Below, piece by piece: positions 1 to 7,695 of a stretch of 35,247 nucleotides of DNA. The number at the start of each line of letters is the position of its first letter. The first letter of the stretch is position 1. The position numbers and the translations under genes were made by a program. Below the pieces are notes generated by a model. That model was not told where the DNA came from and searched no databases. It saw only the letters and a program-made list of their open reading frames with translations. The stretch lies in NCBI GenBank assembly GCA_002709395.1, contig PAQU01000015.1, forward strand, positions 1 to 35,247. Reading direction: 5' to 3'. This stretch comes from Roseibacillus sp. (GTDB lineage: Bacteria > Verrucomicrobiota > Verrucomicrobiia > Verrucomicrobiales > Akkermansiaceae).

Positions 1-596
1 CAGCCATCATTCCAGCCCTGGTGCCAGCCGAAACCTTCAATTCGAGGGCTACGGCCAGCGAGCTCGGGAAACTCCGTGGCGAGGTTCTCAACACGATTTT
101 TGACGCTCAGGATGAGGTGGTCGTAGAGATCGCCGACCCCCTTTCCCCGTTGCTTTCCACTGCGGTGGGGTCCGGCACCCGGTGGGCGCCAGGGGCCAGC
201 GAGGCTTGTTCCTCCGGGGCCGAACTTGAGGAGGAGAACGGGGTCATCAAGGTAGTCGCCAACCACCCATCCGAAACCGAGTTCGGGGCCAATAGCTCCC
301 TTGGCGGCCCAGTTCCCTACTCCGAGCCTGCCCCTGCGCTCGAGCCACGTAATCCATACGTCTTCTCTGGTAATCCAAGTTCCGTCATTATGCAGGTGTC
401 TATAGCGTGCGGCGGAGGCAGGGTCCCGAGCCAGGGTTTCAAGGGTTCCTTTCTGTTTGCCAGCAATCCGGCCGTGACCTTCCATGTTTGATTGACCAGC
501 GAGGATGAAGATCCTGACAGCCTTGTCTCCGGCAAGCCCGGCAGAAGGGAGAACCAGAAAGGTGCAGGCGAGTATCAGGCTGAGGAGATGTATCAT
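1..596 (-). CDS. Partial secreted SGNH/sialate O-acetylesterase-like (SASA domain) protein
   Basis: Open minus-strand frame from an ATG at 596 to the left edge (198 codons, no stop, so the C-terminus is missing). The N-terminus is a typical signal peptide (MIHLLSLILACTFLVLPSAG) followed after a few residues by GQSNMEGHG, the nucleophile block of carbohydrate/sialate esterases of the SASA (CE6-like) family. A later GPELGFGWVVGDYL stretch and FGWHQGWND also match conserved blocks of that family. The catalytic Asp/His block lies outside the window. Members remove O-acetyl groups from sugars in the periplasm or outside the cell; the substrate here is unknown. It begins 41 bases after the stop of the sulfatase-fold gene on the same strand, so the two are probably co-transcribed. 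No clear Shine-Dalgarno precedes the ATG. Confidence 0.8.
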   Translation of the reverse strand, partial: MIHLLSLILACTFLVLPSAGLAGDKAVRIFILAGQSNMEGHGRIAGKQKGTLETLARDPASAARYRHLHNDGTWITREDVWITWLERRGRLGVGNWAAKGAIGPELGFGWVVGDYLDDPVLLLKFGPGGTSLAGPWRPPGAGPHRSGKQRGKGVGDLYDHLILSVKNRVENLATEFPELAGRSPRIEGFGWHQGWNDG

Positions 597-637
597 GTCA
601 GTTGAGTCTTGTTGGTGAATTTGAGCAGAGTTGAGCG

Positions 638-3037
638 TTACTTTACCGCCTGAAATTTCTCAAAATAGCGGCGAATTGAATTCGGGTAATGCTCTTTGAG
701 GGCTTGCTGACAGGAGCGCTGGTTCCGGATCTGCAGGGGGTCGAGCGGATTATCTGAAAAGTCGTTCCATCCCATGAAGTAAAGCGTTTCCGGAACGCCT
801 GCGAGCCAGAGCTTGGTAGCCTTGAAGTTGGCCTTCACCCCATCGGCGACCAGCGCCAGGCCAATGCCAGATTTTCCGGGCCAACGGGTGCTGAGCAGGG
901 CTTCTCCGGGGTGTTCGTCGAGGACGGAGTAACCGGCCAGTCCCTTGAAGTATCGTGGCTCCAGACCCAGGGCATGAAGAACGCTGGGCATGATATCCAT
1001 GTGCGAGACGAGTTCCTGACGAGGTTGGTTCCGCACCCACTCCGGCCACCGGATCATGATGGGAACTTCAACCTGTTCCCGTCTGAGGCTTGAACAGTGG
1101 AACCACGATCCGTTTTCCTGGAATTCCTCCCCATGATCTCCGGTCAGGATAATGATTGAGTTGTCGTAACGCCCCTGCTCCTTGAGATAGAGGATGAAAT
1201 TTTCCATCTGCCGGTCGACCCAGTTTACCGCATTCTCGTAACGTTTGACCACCTCCCGAATCTGTTCAGGAGTAGGCTTGAGAGCACCGAAATTGATGGA
1301 AGAACAGTCCCGGTGAAGGGGAGTGAAGTCTTCACCGGGCCAGTAGTAGTTGTAATGAGCTGAGTCGAGGGAAATGAAATGGAGATGGCCACCCCTGGGG
1401 CTGCTCTCCAGTTGACTCTTAAGGTCATCCATGATTTCCATTTCCCGTTCCGGGATTCCAAGGCCACCGGGGATGAGGGGGCCGTCAATGAATTCATCTG
1501 CGAGGATGTGATTTCTTCCGAAATTCAGGTCGCACATCTGCTTGTAAGAGAGATCGCATACTGCCCGGATGCTGCAGCGGTATCCGAGTTTATGGAGAAG
1601 ACGAACAGGGTAAGCCCCCTTGAACCCCCCGGGTTCTCCGGCCTCCTCCAGAGCATCACGCCAGTCAATACCCACTTTGCTGTGGAAGAGCGTATACCAC
1701 GATACCGGAGTGCAATTGGACCCGGCAAAAGTAGTGCCGAACTGCTGACACTCCTCCTTGGAAAACCGTGACAGGAATGGCATGATCTGCGGGTTTACTG
1801 TGTCTGCCCGCCAGGTCTCGACCATCACGATATAGATATCGGGTTTTTTCCGCAGCGAAGGCAGGGGGTCGGCGAGAAGTTGTTCTGCCTCCTGCCTCGT
1901 CTGGGTTGGCACGAAGCGGATGGAGAGTTTTTCGAGTCCCGGATCCGGTCGAAGTAATCCGACGTGGATCAGGAAGGTTGCATGCTCGTTCTGCCATACT
2001 TCCTTGCGCATGCTCATCATGCATAATCCTTGCTGGGCGATCGCCCCTATCCACAGTCCGGCAAGGAGAAGGATGGCCCTCGAGGTGTGGAGCCGAAGGT
2101 TTAATTTGCGGGACAGTTTTTGCAGGCCCAGGTAGGAGGCTATGGCAAGGGCGATAATGGCCAGGCTGACCAGGGTAACAAGCAGGGGGGGATGATTGAT
2201 TCCCGCGGCTTCCAGTTCCACCTGTAGATCGAATGTTCCGTCGAGAGTCAGATTGTTGACAAGATCGAGGAGAGGTTGCTTCCAGTAGAGGTTGGCAACA
2301 GAGTTAGCCAGGAAAGCAAGGGGGAGGAGGACGATCCCGGTGATGACGAGCCATCGGGTGTAGCGGGGAAAGAGTGAGAAAAGAAGCTGGGAGCCCAGGA
2401 TGGCGGTGACGGTTAATGCGCCCAGAGACAGGATTCGGCCCATGATCAGTAGGATGGACTCCCATGTATTCCGGCCCCCGATTCCCGAGAAGGAAATGAT
2501 ATCGATAAGCAGAAGAAGCAGCAGGACCAGGGCCCAGAAGATGCCGTTGAATGGCCAGGCCCTGGAGGGAATACGCGGCCGGAAGGTTTGGAGGGTTCTC
2601 CGTGGGAAACGAAAGGCATAAACCAGGAGAATTGCCGACCAGAGGCCAAGGACTGTGAGAGAATACCAGTAGAAGACGAAGGGAATAGTTGAGAACAGGG
2701 TCAGGAGAAAGGCGAGGTTGGCTATCCCGAGGGCCGCCAGGGTGACCCGGCACACAGAACGTTCGCCCGGGCTGTTTTCAGCAAGGCGATGGTGGAGACG
2801 AGCCATGCTGCTGAGGATAACCACTCCCAGGATGGAGGCGGCCGCCCCTATTAGGAGGTTATAGCCGAAATTTCCGGGTCCCAGTTTAAGGGTGTGCTGG
2901 AAGGGAACCTGGGGAGCGAGGATTCCCGCAAGCCAGGTCAGGATGAAAACACGATTCCAGTGCGGTGGCGTAGAGCGACTCTGGCTCGATTCCTGACCCA
3001 TGGTTTGCGGATTTCGCGAAGTGCGGTAGGGAGTCAT
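638..3037 (-). CDS. Multi-pass membrane protein with C-terminal sulfatase/alkaline-phosphatase-superfamily domain (LtaS/YejM-like layout)
   Basis: About 799 residues. The first ~340 residues hold some eight hydrophobic segments; the rest is a sulfatase-fold domain exposed outside the inner membrane. Visible motifs are a metal-binding-type MVETWR (about residue 405), SNCTPVSWYTLFHS (about 440), ISLDSAHYNYYW, and GDHGEEF (about 633) followed by a His-containing WFHC loop. The layout matches LtaS, YejM/PbgA and related lipid-head-group transferases or hydrolases, so a role in envelope lipid or glycan modification is likely; the substrate is unknown. The nucleophile could be the Cys, Thr or Ser of CTPVS. 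The sulfatase-type CxPxR arginine is absent. The frame stays open to a TTG at 3091, but the ATG at 3037 has a purine-rich leader; an ATG at 3001 is another option. It lies directly upstream of the esterase gene. Confidence 0.85.
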   Translation of the reverse strand: MTPYRTSRNPQTMGQESSQSRSTPPHWNRVFILTWLAGILAPQVPFQHTLKLGPGNFGYNLLIGAAASILGVVILSSMARLHHRLAENSPGERSVCRVTLAALGIANLAFLLTLFSTIPFVFYWYSLTVLGLWSAILLVYAFRFPRRTLQTFRPRIPSRAWPFNGIFWALVLLLLLLIDIISFSGIGGRNTWESILLIMGRILSLGALTVTAILGSQLLFSLFPRYTRWLVITGIVLLPLAFLANSVANLYWKQPLLDLVNNLTLDGTFDLQVELEAAGINHPPLLVTLVSLAIIALAIASYLGLQKLSRKLNLRLHTSRAILLLAGLWIGAIAQQGLCMMSMRKEVWQNEHATFLIHVGLLRPDPGLEKLSIRFVPTQTRQEAEQLLADPLPSLRKKPDIYIVMVETWRADTVNPQIMPFLSRFSKEECQQFGTTFAGSNCTPVSWYTLFHSKVGIDWRDALEEAGEPGGFKGAYPVRLLHKLGYRCSIRAVCDLSYKQMCDLNFGRNHILADEFIDGPLIPGGLGIPEREMEIMDDLKSQLESSPRGGHLHFISLDSAHYNYYWPGEDFTPLHRDCSSINFGALKPTPEQIREVVKRYENAVNWVDRQMENFILYLKEQGRYDNSIIILTGDHGEEFQENGSWFHCSSLRREQVEVPIMIRWPEWVRNQPRQELVSHMDIMPSVLHALGLEPRYFKGLAGYSVLDEHPGEALLSTRWPGKSGIGLALVADGVKANFKATKLWLAGVPETLYFMGWNDFSDNPLDPLQIRNQRSCQQALKEHYPNSIRRYFEKFQAVK

Positions 3038-3071
3038 TCTCCCAGCCTTTTCGGAGGATGCAAGAGGATCT

Positions 3072-3118
3072 GTGGGACATCCCACTTGCAAAGAGGTGAT
3101 CTTGGTGGTTTTAAACCA
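3072..3118. promoter_or_regulatory. Two adjacent dyads in the spacer upstream of the zinc-ribbon gene
   Basis: GTGGGACATCCCAC (3072-3085, 6-bp arms around CA) is followed by TGGTTTTAAACCA (3106-3118, 6-bp arms around T), ending five bases before the ATG at 3124. Between them lies a weak promoter-like pair, TTGCAA (3086-3091) and TTTTAA with a 17-base spacer. They could be operators for the divergent genes or a leader hairpin. The evidence is symmetry only. Confidence 0.3.
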
Positions 3119-3123
3119 TCCTC

Positions 3124-3453
3124 ATGCCAACGTATGACTACCTCTGTGAAAAATGCGAACATCGCTTCGAGTTCTTCCAGAGCATGAACGACGCGAAGTT
3201 GACGGATTGCCCTAAGGAGGATTGCGATGGTACGGTCAAGCGATTGCTGGGGACCGGGGCCGGCATTATCTTCAAGGGAGGGGGGTTTTATGAGACGGAC
3301 TACCGGAGTGAGTCCTACAAGAGCGGGGCCAAGAAGGAATCCGAGGCCTCAAAGCCCAAGGAGTCAAAGGAATCGAAATCGGGAGGGTCCTCCTCATCCA
3401 CTTCGCAGTCGGATACCGGCGCGAAAGGGAGTGGATCCAGCAAGACCGGGTAA
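3124..3453 (+). CDS. FmdB-family zinc-ribbon protein
   Basis: 109 residues. The N-terminus MPTYDYLCEKCEHRFE and the following CPKEDC give the two cysteine pairs of the small FmdB-type putative regulatory zinc ribbon, with a GTGAGIIFKGGGFYETDY stretch also usual for the family. The C-terminal ~45 residues are low-complexity Ser/Lys/Glu/Gly, as is common in these proteins. The biochemical role of the family is not established; a nucleic-acid-binding or regulatory role is usually suggested. It is divergent from the sulfatase-fold gene and is followed after 72 bases by an unknown membrane-anchored protein on the same strand. The start is supported by the conserved MPTYDY beginning. Confidence 0.9.
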   Translation: MPTYDYLCEKCEHRFEFFQSMNDAKLTDCPKEDCDGTVKRLLGTGAGIIFKGGGFYETDYRSESYKSGAKKESEASKPKESKESKSGGSSSSTSQSDTGAKGSGSSKTG

Positions 3454-3525
3454 CCAGACAATCTTCAGGCAGAGTTCTGATTTCTCGACAGAGTCTCCAG
3501 GATGAGGAATACTTTCTACTGAGCG

Positions 3526-4245
3526 ATGGCTGGGAAGGACGACGAAAGCAAGGAACGCAAGGAGGGAGAGAAGCCCAAGTTGAGTGCTCCTCCGCCTACG
3601 AAGAAGAGTATAATCCTCAAAAACCTGCTCTATGTATTACTGGTAGCCCTGACAATTGTAGGGATTCTGGCTTACCTCTCCTTTGATCCTCAGGACCTGT
3701 CCGACGTGGAGGGTTATGAATCCGATTCCTCCCGTCTCCCGGTGGGAGGGCGTGATCTTGGTGCCGTGCTCAAGGATGCGGAGAAGAACAAGCGTGCGGT
3801 TCGCATCACGGAAGAAGAGTTGAACAAATACCTCCGCCGTACTCTGAAGTTTGAGCAGGGCGGATGGTTCAAGAGTTTCATCACAGCACGTGGCGCGTGG
3901 ATTAAACTGGAGGAAGCCGGCATCGAGGTGATCATCGAGCGTGAGATTGCCTCGTGGGACAGGCGGCATACGGTTTCGATGCTCCTGGAAATTGAACAGA
4001 CCGTCAGGGAAGATGGAGGGGTTGATACTACTGGTCTCAAGCGCAAGTGGGGGAAATGGGGGCGAAGCAAGGTGATTAACGGCTTCGTGATGTTGACGCA
4101 GCCCTCCTTCAGGGCTCTCAAAGAGGCGTATTCCGAGGAAATAAAACGGTTCTGGAGGATGCTGGGATCTTTTCAGATCAAGATCTCAGATGGTGAGATC
4201 AAACTTACTCCCCCAGAAGCGGCTCCCCTGCGGAAAAAATCCTGA
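3526..4245 (+). CDS. Unknown protein with one N-terminal membrane anchor
   Basis: 239 residues, no family recognised. A charged, Lys/Glu/Pro-rich cytoplasmic leader (residues 1-28) precedes one membrane segment (about 32-51, LLYVLLVALTIVGILAYL). The remainder is a periplasmic domain with mixed alpha/beta character and no obvious catalytic motif. The segment RAVRITEEELNKYLRRTLKF and the later regular beta-like alternation suggest a lipid- or protein-binding fold rather than an enzyme, but that is a guess. The same topology recurs in neighbouring hypotheticals (7696 and 9601). It precedes the pseudo-peptidase-like gene at 4334 by 88 bases and may share a transcript with it. No strong Shine-Dalgarno is seen upstream of the ATG. 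Confidence 0.75.
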   Translation: MAGKDDESKERKEGEKPKLSAPPPTKKSIILKNLLYVLLVALTIVGILAYLSFDPQDLSDVEGYESDSSRLPVGGRDLGAVLKDAEKNKRAVRITEEELNKYLRRTLKFEQGGWFKSFITARGAWIKLEEAGIEVIIEREIASWDRRHTVSMLLEIEQTVREDGGVDTTGLKRKWGKWGRSKVINGFVMLTQPSFRALKEAYSEEIKRFWRMLGSFQIKISDGEIKLTPPEAAPLRKKS

Positions 4246-4333
4246 ATTGTTACAGGTGGCAGAGGGTCCGGCAGCTTTTAGTGGCGGCTTGGAGGTGATC
4301 CCTGTCTTCTTGCAATAGACGACCTTATGGGGC

Positions 4334-5779
4334 ATGAGTATCTTCCGTCGTATTCCAGTGAAGTTCCAGGGTTCAATCTATGTCTGCATGTTGTGGGTCC
4401 TCGGCACCCCAATTGAGACCTGTGGTCAGACGGAGAGTCTTCCCCCTCCACCGGAGGAGGGCCCGGGACTTCCTGATGTCGGGTCGGCCCCGGCACCTGC
4501 GGCGTCGATCGCAGTCGAACTTGTGGGCGAGAAGGAGTCGCAGGCTTCTCGCCGGAGGACCGAAAGCGAGTCGCGGCAGTTCGTGGTGCATGGAGCAGAC
4601 TTTTCCACTCGTGGGGCGATTGCCTCTCTCGCTGAGATGACGCGGGGAGCCCTGCTGAAGGCGATCGGGGGAGGTGAAGAGAAATGGGAGCATGCCATCG
4701 CGATTCAGCTGAGAGATGGAGAGGCTCCCATGAAGACAACGTTCTTCCAGGTGCCCGGAGGATACCGCTTGCAACTTGATGTCTATCTTGGTCGTGGGAA
4801 GCCTGCTGGATTGGAGAGAGCGTTAATGGAGTTACTCCTGGTCGAATACGGGTTGCGCGGTAGAGCCGGTGAGCCTCTGGAGTCCCTTGGAGTTCCACCC
4901 TGGCTGGTTGAGGGGATGCTGGAGAGTGTGCGCTGGAAAAGCGGAGAGCGGGAGCATGCTCTTTATGACGCCCTCTTTAGAAAGAATGAGCTCTACCCGG
5001 TGAAAAACCTTCTTGAGATAAGGCGACCAGGGGAAATGGATTCTCTTACACGGGTGGCATTTCGCGCTTCTTCCGGCGCGCTGGTCATGTCGCTCCTTGG
5101 GCAGAATGGAGGACAGGAGTCGATACGAGCAATGTTGCGGGAGCTGTCGACCTTTGAGGGTGATGAGATGGCCTTATTAACAAAGCATTTTCCGGGCATG
5201 AACCTGGGTCCTGAGAGCTTTTCCAAGTGGTGGGCTCTCCAGCTGGCACAAATGGCCGAGAAGCCGTTTCCCCATGTTCTCAACATCGGAGAGACGGAGC
5301 AGGAGCTGCGGGATCTCCTGGTGGTGCGTTTCAATGATCCTTCCGGGCAGTTGATAGAGGTTGGAGCCTCCCAGTTTCGTGACCTTCTTGCCCTTCCCAT
5401 CAAGGAGCGGCAGGCTTCGATTCGTCCGGTGCTGGAAAGGGGGAGACAGTTCATGTATCGAGCCTTCCCCGCCCATCGACCCTTGTTAAGGGAATATCTT
5501 GTTCTTCTGGGTGAGATTGCATCAGACCGGGACGAGGAGGTCGGGGAACGGTTGGAGAGACTGGCTACGGAGCGGGACCGGCTTCGTGGTATTGGGAATC
5601 GAACCCGCGACTATCTTGAGTGGTATCGGATCACCAGCTCAAGCCAGCTCTCGGGTGATTTTGAGAGCTTTGTTGAGATCAAGGAAGGACTGGAGAGCCA
5701 GCCAAGTTCCCGCCGGGGCCCGGTATCCGAGTATATGAATTCGATGCAGAGGCTCTTTGCGGAAGATTCCGGGAACTAG
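4334..5779 (+). CDS. Secreted gluzincin-like protein with degenerate zinc site (probable pseudo-peptidase)
   Basis: 481 residues with an N-terminal export signal (about residues 1-31) and a Pro-rich linker. Residues 160-197 look like the core of a gluzincin peptidase (peptidase-MA-like): a helix holding ALMELLLVEYG is followed by VPPWLVEGMLE, which matches the P-x-WL-x-EG third-ligand helix. The HExxH motif is replaced by MELLL (165-169), so both zinc-binding histidines are gone while the following Glu193 remains. It is therefore probably catalytically dead and acts as a binding or scaffold protein, if the homology is right. The C-terminal 150 residues are helical and charged. Convergent with the HAD gene, with only 22 bases between the stops. 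I know of no characterised homologue. Confidence 0.75.
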   Translation: MSIFRRIPVKFQGSIYVCMLWVLGTPIETCGQTESLPPPPEEGPGLPDVGSAPAPAASIAVELVGEKESQASRRRTESESRQFVVHGADFSTRGAIASLAEMTRGALLKAIGGGEEKWEHAIAIQLRDGEAPMKTTFFQVPGGYRLQLDVYLGRGKPAGLERALMELLLVEYGLRGRAGEPLESLGVPPWLVEGMLESVRWKSGEREHALYDALFRKNELYPVKNLLEIRRPGEMDSLTRVAFRASSGALVMSLLGQNGGQESIRAMLRELSTFEGDEMALLTKHFPGMNLGPESFSKWWALQLAQMAEKPFPHVLNIGETEQELRDLLVVRFNDPSGQLIEVGASQFRDLLALPIKERQASIRPVLERGRQFMYRAFPAHRPLLREYLVLLGEIASDRDEEVGERLERLATERDRLRGIGNRTRDYLEWYRITSSSQLSGDFESFVEIKEGLESQPSSRRGPVSEYMNSMQRLFAEDSGN

Positions 5780-5794
5780 GTGAGGTTCTCACCT
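5778..5794. terminator. Hairpin between convergent genes, possible bidirectional terminator
   Basis: AGGTGAG-GTT-CTCACCT is a perfect 7-bp stem with a 3-base loop. It overlaps the stop codon of the plus-strand gene and lies in the 22-base gap before the stop of the minus-strand HAD gene. It is followed by CTCCTGTTTATC, so the T-tract is weak. Position and symmetry support a terminator; the energy was not computed. Confidence 0.4.
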
Positions 5795-5801
5795 CTCCTG
5801 T

Positions 5802-6422
5802 TTATCGGGCAGGCATGCCAAGTTCCTGATCAAGCCAGTCGATGAACTGGTGGTGTCGTTCCTGAGCATACTGATGGCATCGCAGGCCCATTGATCGACC
5901 GGTGGCAATGTTTTCCGGGAGATCATCGAGATAGAGAGTTTTCTCCGGAGTAAGATCAAAAGTTTCGATCGCATGCCGGTAGATGGAAGGGTCGGGCTTC
6001 CGAAGACCCACATCATGAGAGAAAACCCTGCCCTCAAAGTCCTCGAAAACCTCATAGTTTTCAAGAAGCCAGCTGATGTGCATGGAATTGGTGTTGGAGA
6101 AAAGAACGAGCTTAATCCCAAGAGATTTGAGGAAAGAGACGATCGGCCACATTGCCCGGACAGGATGGAAGATTGAATTCCATGCCGTTCGAAATGTTTC
6201 TTCTGACCCAGAAAAGGAGAGGTCCCTGGAGGCGATTCCAATGAACTCGCTGGGGGAAACGCGGCCAGTTTCAAGGCCATCGATTCTGTCCAGTAGAGTG
6301 CGCAGCCGAGTGCCGGGATCTCCTGCTTCTGCCGGAACGAGTGGAGCCAGTCCGCGGGAGAAATCGACATCTACCAGGACATTGCCAATATCGAAGAGTG
6401 CAGCAGTTGGTTTGGCAGGCAC
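5802..6422 (-). CDS. HAD-superfamily (subfamily IA) phosphatase, YihX-like
   Basis: 206 residues with all four HAD motifs. Motif I is FDIGNVLVDVD (nucleophile Asp11), motif II FSNTN (Ser109), motif III Lys142 in LRKPDPS, and motif IV YLDDLPEN (Asp166/Asp167). The second Asp of the usual DxD is Gly, as in YihX-type alpha-glucose-1-phosphate phosphatases, which also share the FD(I/L)GNV and SNTN signatures. A sugar-phosphate substrate is plausible but not shown. The start is a GTG at 6422, chosen because the motif I strand follows directly. It starts 12 bases after the stop of the glycosyltransferase gene on the same strand, so the two form a two-gene operon, suggesting a linked role in sugar-phosphate or glycolipid metabolism. 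Confidence 0.88.
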   Translation of the reverse strand: MPAKPTAALFDIGNVLVDVDFSRGLAPLVPAEAGDPGTRLRTLLDRIDGLETGRVSPSEFIGIASRDLSFSGSEETFRTAWNSIFHPVRAMWPIVSFLKSLGIKLVLFSNTNSMHISWLLENYEVFEDFEGRVFSHDVGLRKPDPSIYRHAIETFDLTPEKTLYLDDLPENIATGRSMGLRCHQYAQERHHQFIDWLDQELGMPAR

Positions 6423-6434
6423 GAGGAGGAGGTT

Positions 6435-7574
6435 TCAGTCGATGGCCGGATCCAGCTGTTTCCTACCGACGATTTTCAGAACGAAACTCGCGGCTATTTT
6501 GGCTGCATGAGGGCGGGTATGGATAGAGAGGGACTGCTTCTGCCTGCGCCAGTCGGAGGCCTGATCTGAGAGAAGGTCATGGATGGCCCTGACCATGGCT
6601 GCTTCGGTATCGGCCAGAGAACCACCTCCGATCCGACGAAGGAGTTCCAGGTTGCCCTCCTCCTGCCCCGGGACGAGATGGCGAACGAGCATGGGGCAGC
6701 AAGCTGCGAGTGACTCGTGAACGGTGGCTCCTCCAGCCTTGCCGACCACGAGATGATGCTCGCACAAAAGTTGTGGTACTTTTCGGGACCACCCTTTCAG
6801 TCTTACACGGCGAGGATAGGAGTCTGCGATTTCCCATGCGGTCCGGTAGAGACGGCGCAGGTTTCTGCCGAGCACGATGGTAAGCTCCGTAGGCCAGTCA
6901 CCATGTTCGAGAATGGCACGTGCCGTTGGGGCGAGGGTGGATTTTCGGGCAGTGGGAAAGAAAAGGACCCGGAAGGGATCGGCAGGACTGGTTTCGGTGA
7001 GGGGATCGAGAGTGTCAAAGATGGGGTCTACAGGAAAACCAGTATCGATAACCTTGTCCTCGGGCAGCTTCTGCTCAATAAGGGACTTTCTCGTGTCGTT
7101 GTCGGTGACAAACCAGAAATCGGTTGGGGCTTTCCGCCAGGAGGCATTTATATTGATGGAGTCTGTGACGATTGTAATCACCGGTCTTCGTGGTCCCCCG
7201 GACCTGACGTAGCGTTCGGCGAAATATGGGTAGAGCGGGAAGGTGGAGACAATCACATCGGGGTCGAAAGCCTCAACGCGCTGAACGAATGCCCTCTCTA
7301 CCCGACGCATGTAGGAAGAGCTCTGTCGGGAGAAGTCCCGACGCTCAACGTTGTTGTAGATCTTCTTCCAGGTGCGCGGGTGATAGGTGGTAACGTAGCG
7401 GTAACTGCTGCGCAGGACGTTGTTGAAGCGGGGAGAAGCTTCATTAGTGGGGTCGATGATGATCGACTGAGCCTGGCCTTTCAATGCTTTCGCGAGTCCG
7501 CGGGCGGCGGTATTGTGTCCGTCTCCAAACCCCGCGGTGGCTATGAGAACGCGGGGGTGGTCCGGGAGAGTCAC
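6435..7574 (-). CDS. MGDG-synthase/UgtP-like GT28 glycosyltransferase
   Basis: 379 residues. AGFGDGHNTAARGL (residues 14-27) matches the N-terminal G-loop of monogalactosyldiacylglycerol synthases and processive diacylglycerol glucosyltransferases. The region about 35-130, with YHPRTWKKIYN and FDPDVIVSTFPLYPY, fits the lipid-acceptor domain. The C-terminal VVGKAGGATVHESLA and the following PGQEEGNLELL match the nucleotide-sugar-binding loops of GT28 enzymes. It probably transfers a sugar from a UDP-sugar to a lipid at the inner face of the cytoplasmic membrane; donor and acceptor are not predictable from sequence alone. Start GTG at 7574. It is the first gene of a two-gene minus-strand unit with the HAD phosphatase and is divergent from the unknown gene at 7696. 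Confidence 0.85.
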   Translation of the reverse strand: MTLPDHPRVLIATAGFGDGHNTAARGLAKALKGQAQSIIIDPTNEASPRFNNVLRSSYRYVTTYHPRTWKKIYNNVERRDFSRQSSSYMRRVERAFVQRVEAFDPDVIVSTFPLYPYFAERYVRSGGPRRPVITIVTDSININASWRKAPTDFWFVTDNDTRKSLIEQKLPEDKVIDTGFPVDPIFDTLDPLTETSPADPFRVLFFPTARKSTLAPTARAILEHGDWPTELTIVLGRNLRRLYRTAWEIADSYPRRVRLKGWSRKVPQLLCEHHLVVGKAGGATVHESLAACCPMLVRHLVPGQEEGNLELLRRIGGGSLADTEAAMVRAIHDLLSDQASDWRRQKQSLSIHTRPHAAKIAASFVLKIVGRKQLDPAID

Positions 7575-7695
7575 GAGAAGAGGTTGTAGGATAAGGAGGA
7601 TGCCCCCGCCAGTATGTTGTGGATTTTGTTCCTCTCGGATTCAATGTCTGGGATTGCCAGAAGCGATATTTGAGAGCAATCTGCGGGTTTCCGCG

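Noticed and set aside
21-491. Plus-strand open frame of 156 codons at the left edge
   Set aside because: It lies antisense to the minus-strand esterase, which has a signal peptide and GQSN and WHQGWND motifs; the plus frame has no recognisable feature.
6717-7589. Plus-strand open frame of 290 codons
   Set aside because: Antisense to the glycosyltransferase, which has clear family motifs; the plus frame is low-information and Gly-rich.
7513-7695. N-terminal extension of the gene at 7696
   Set aside because: It overlaps the divergent glycosyltransferase and encodes a Cys/Pro-rich, non-conserved stretch.
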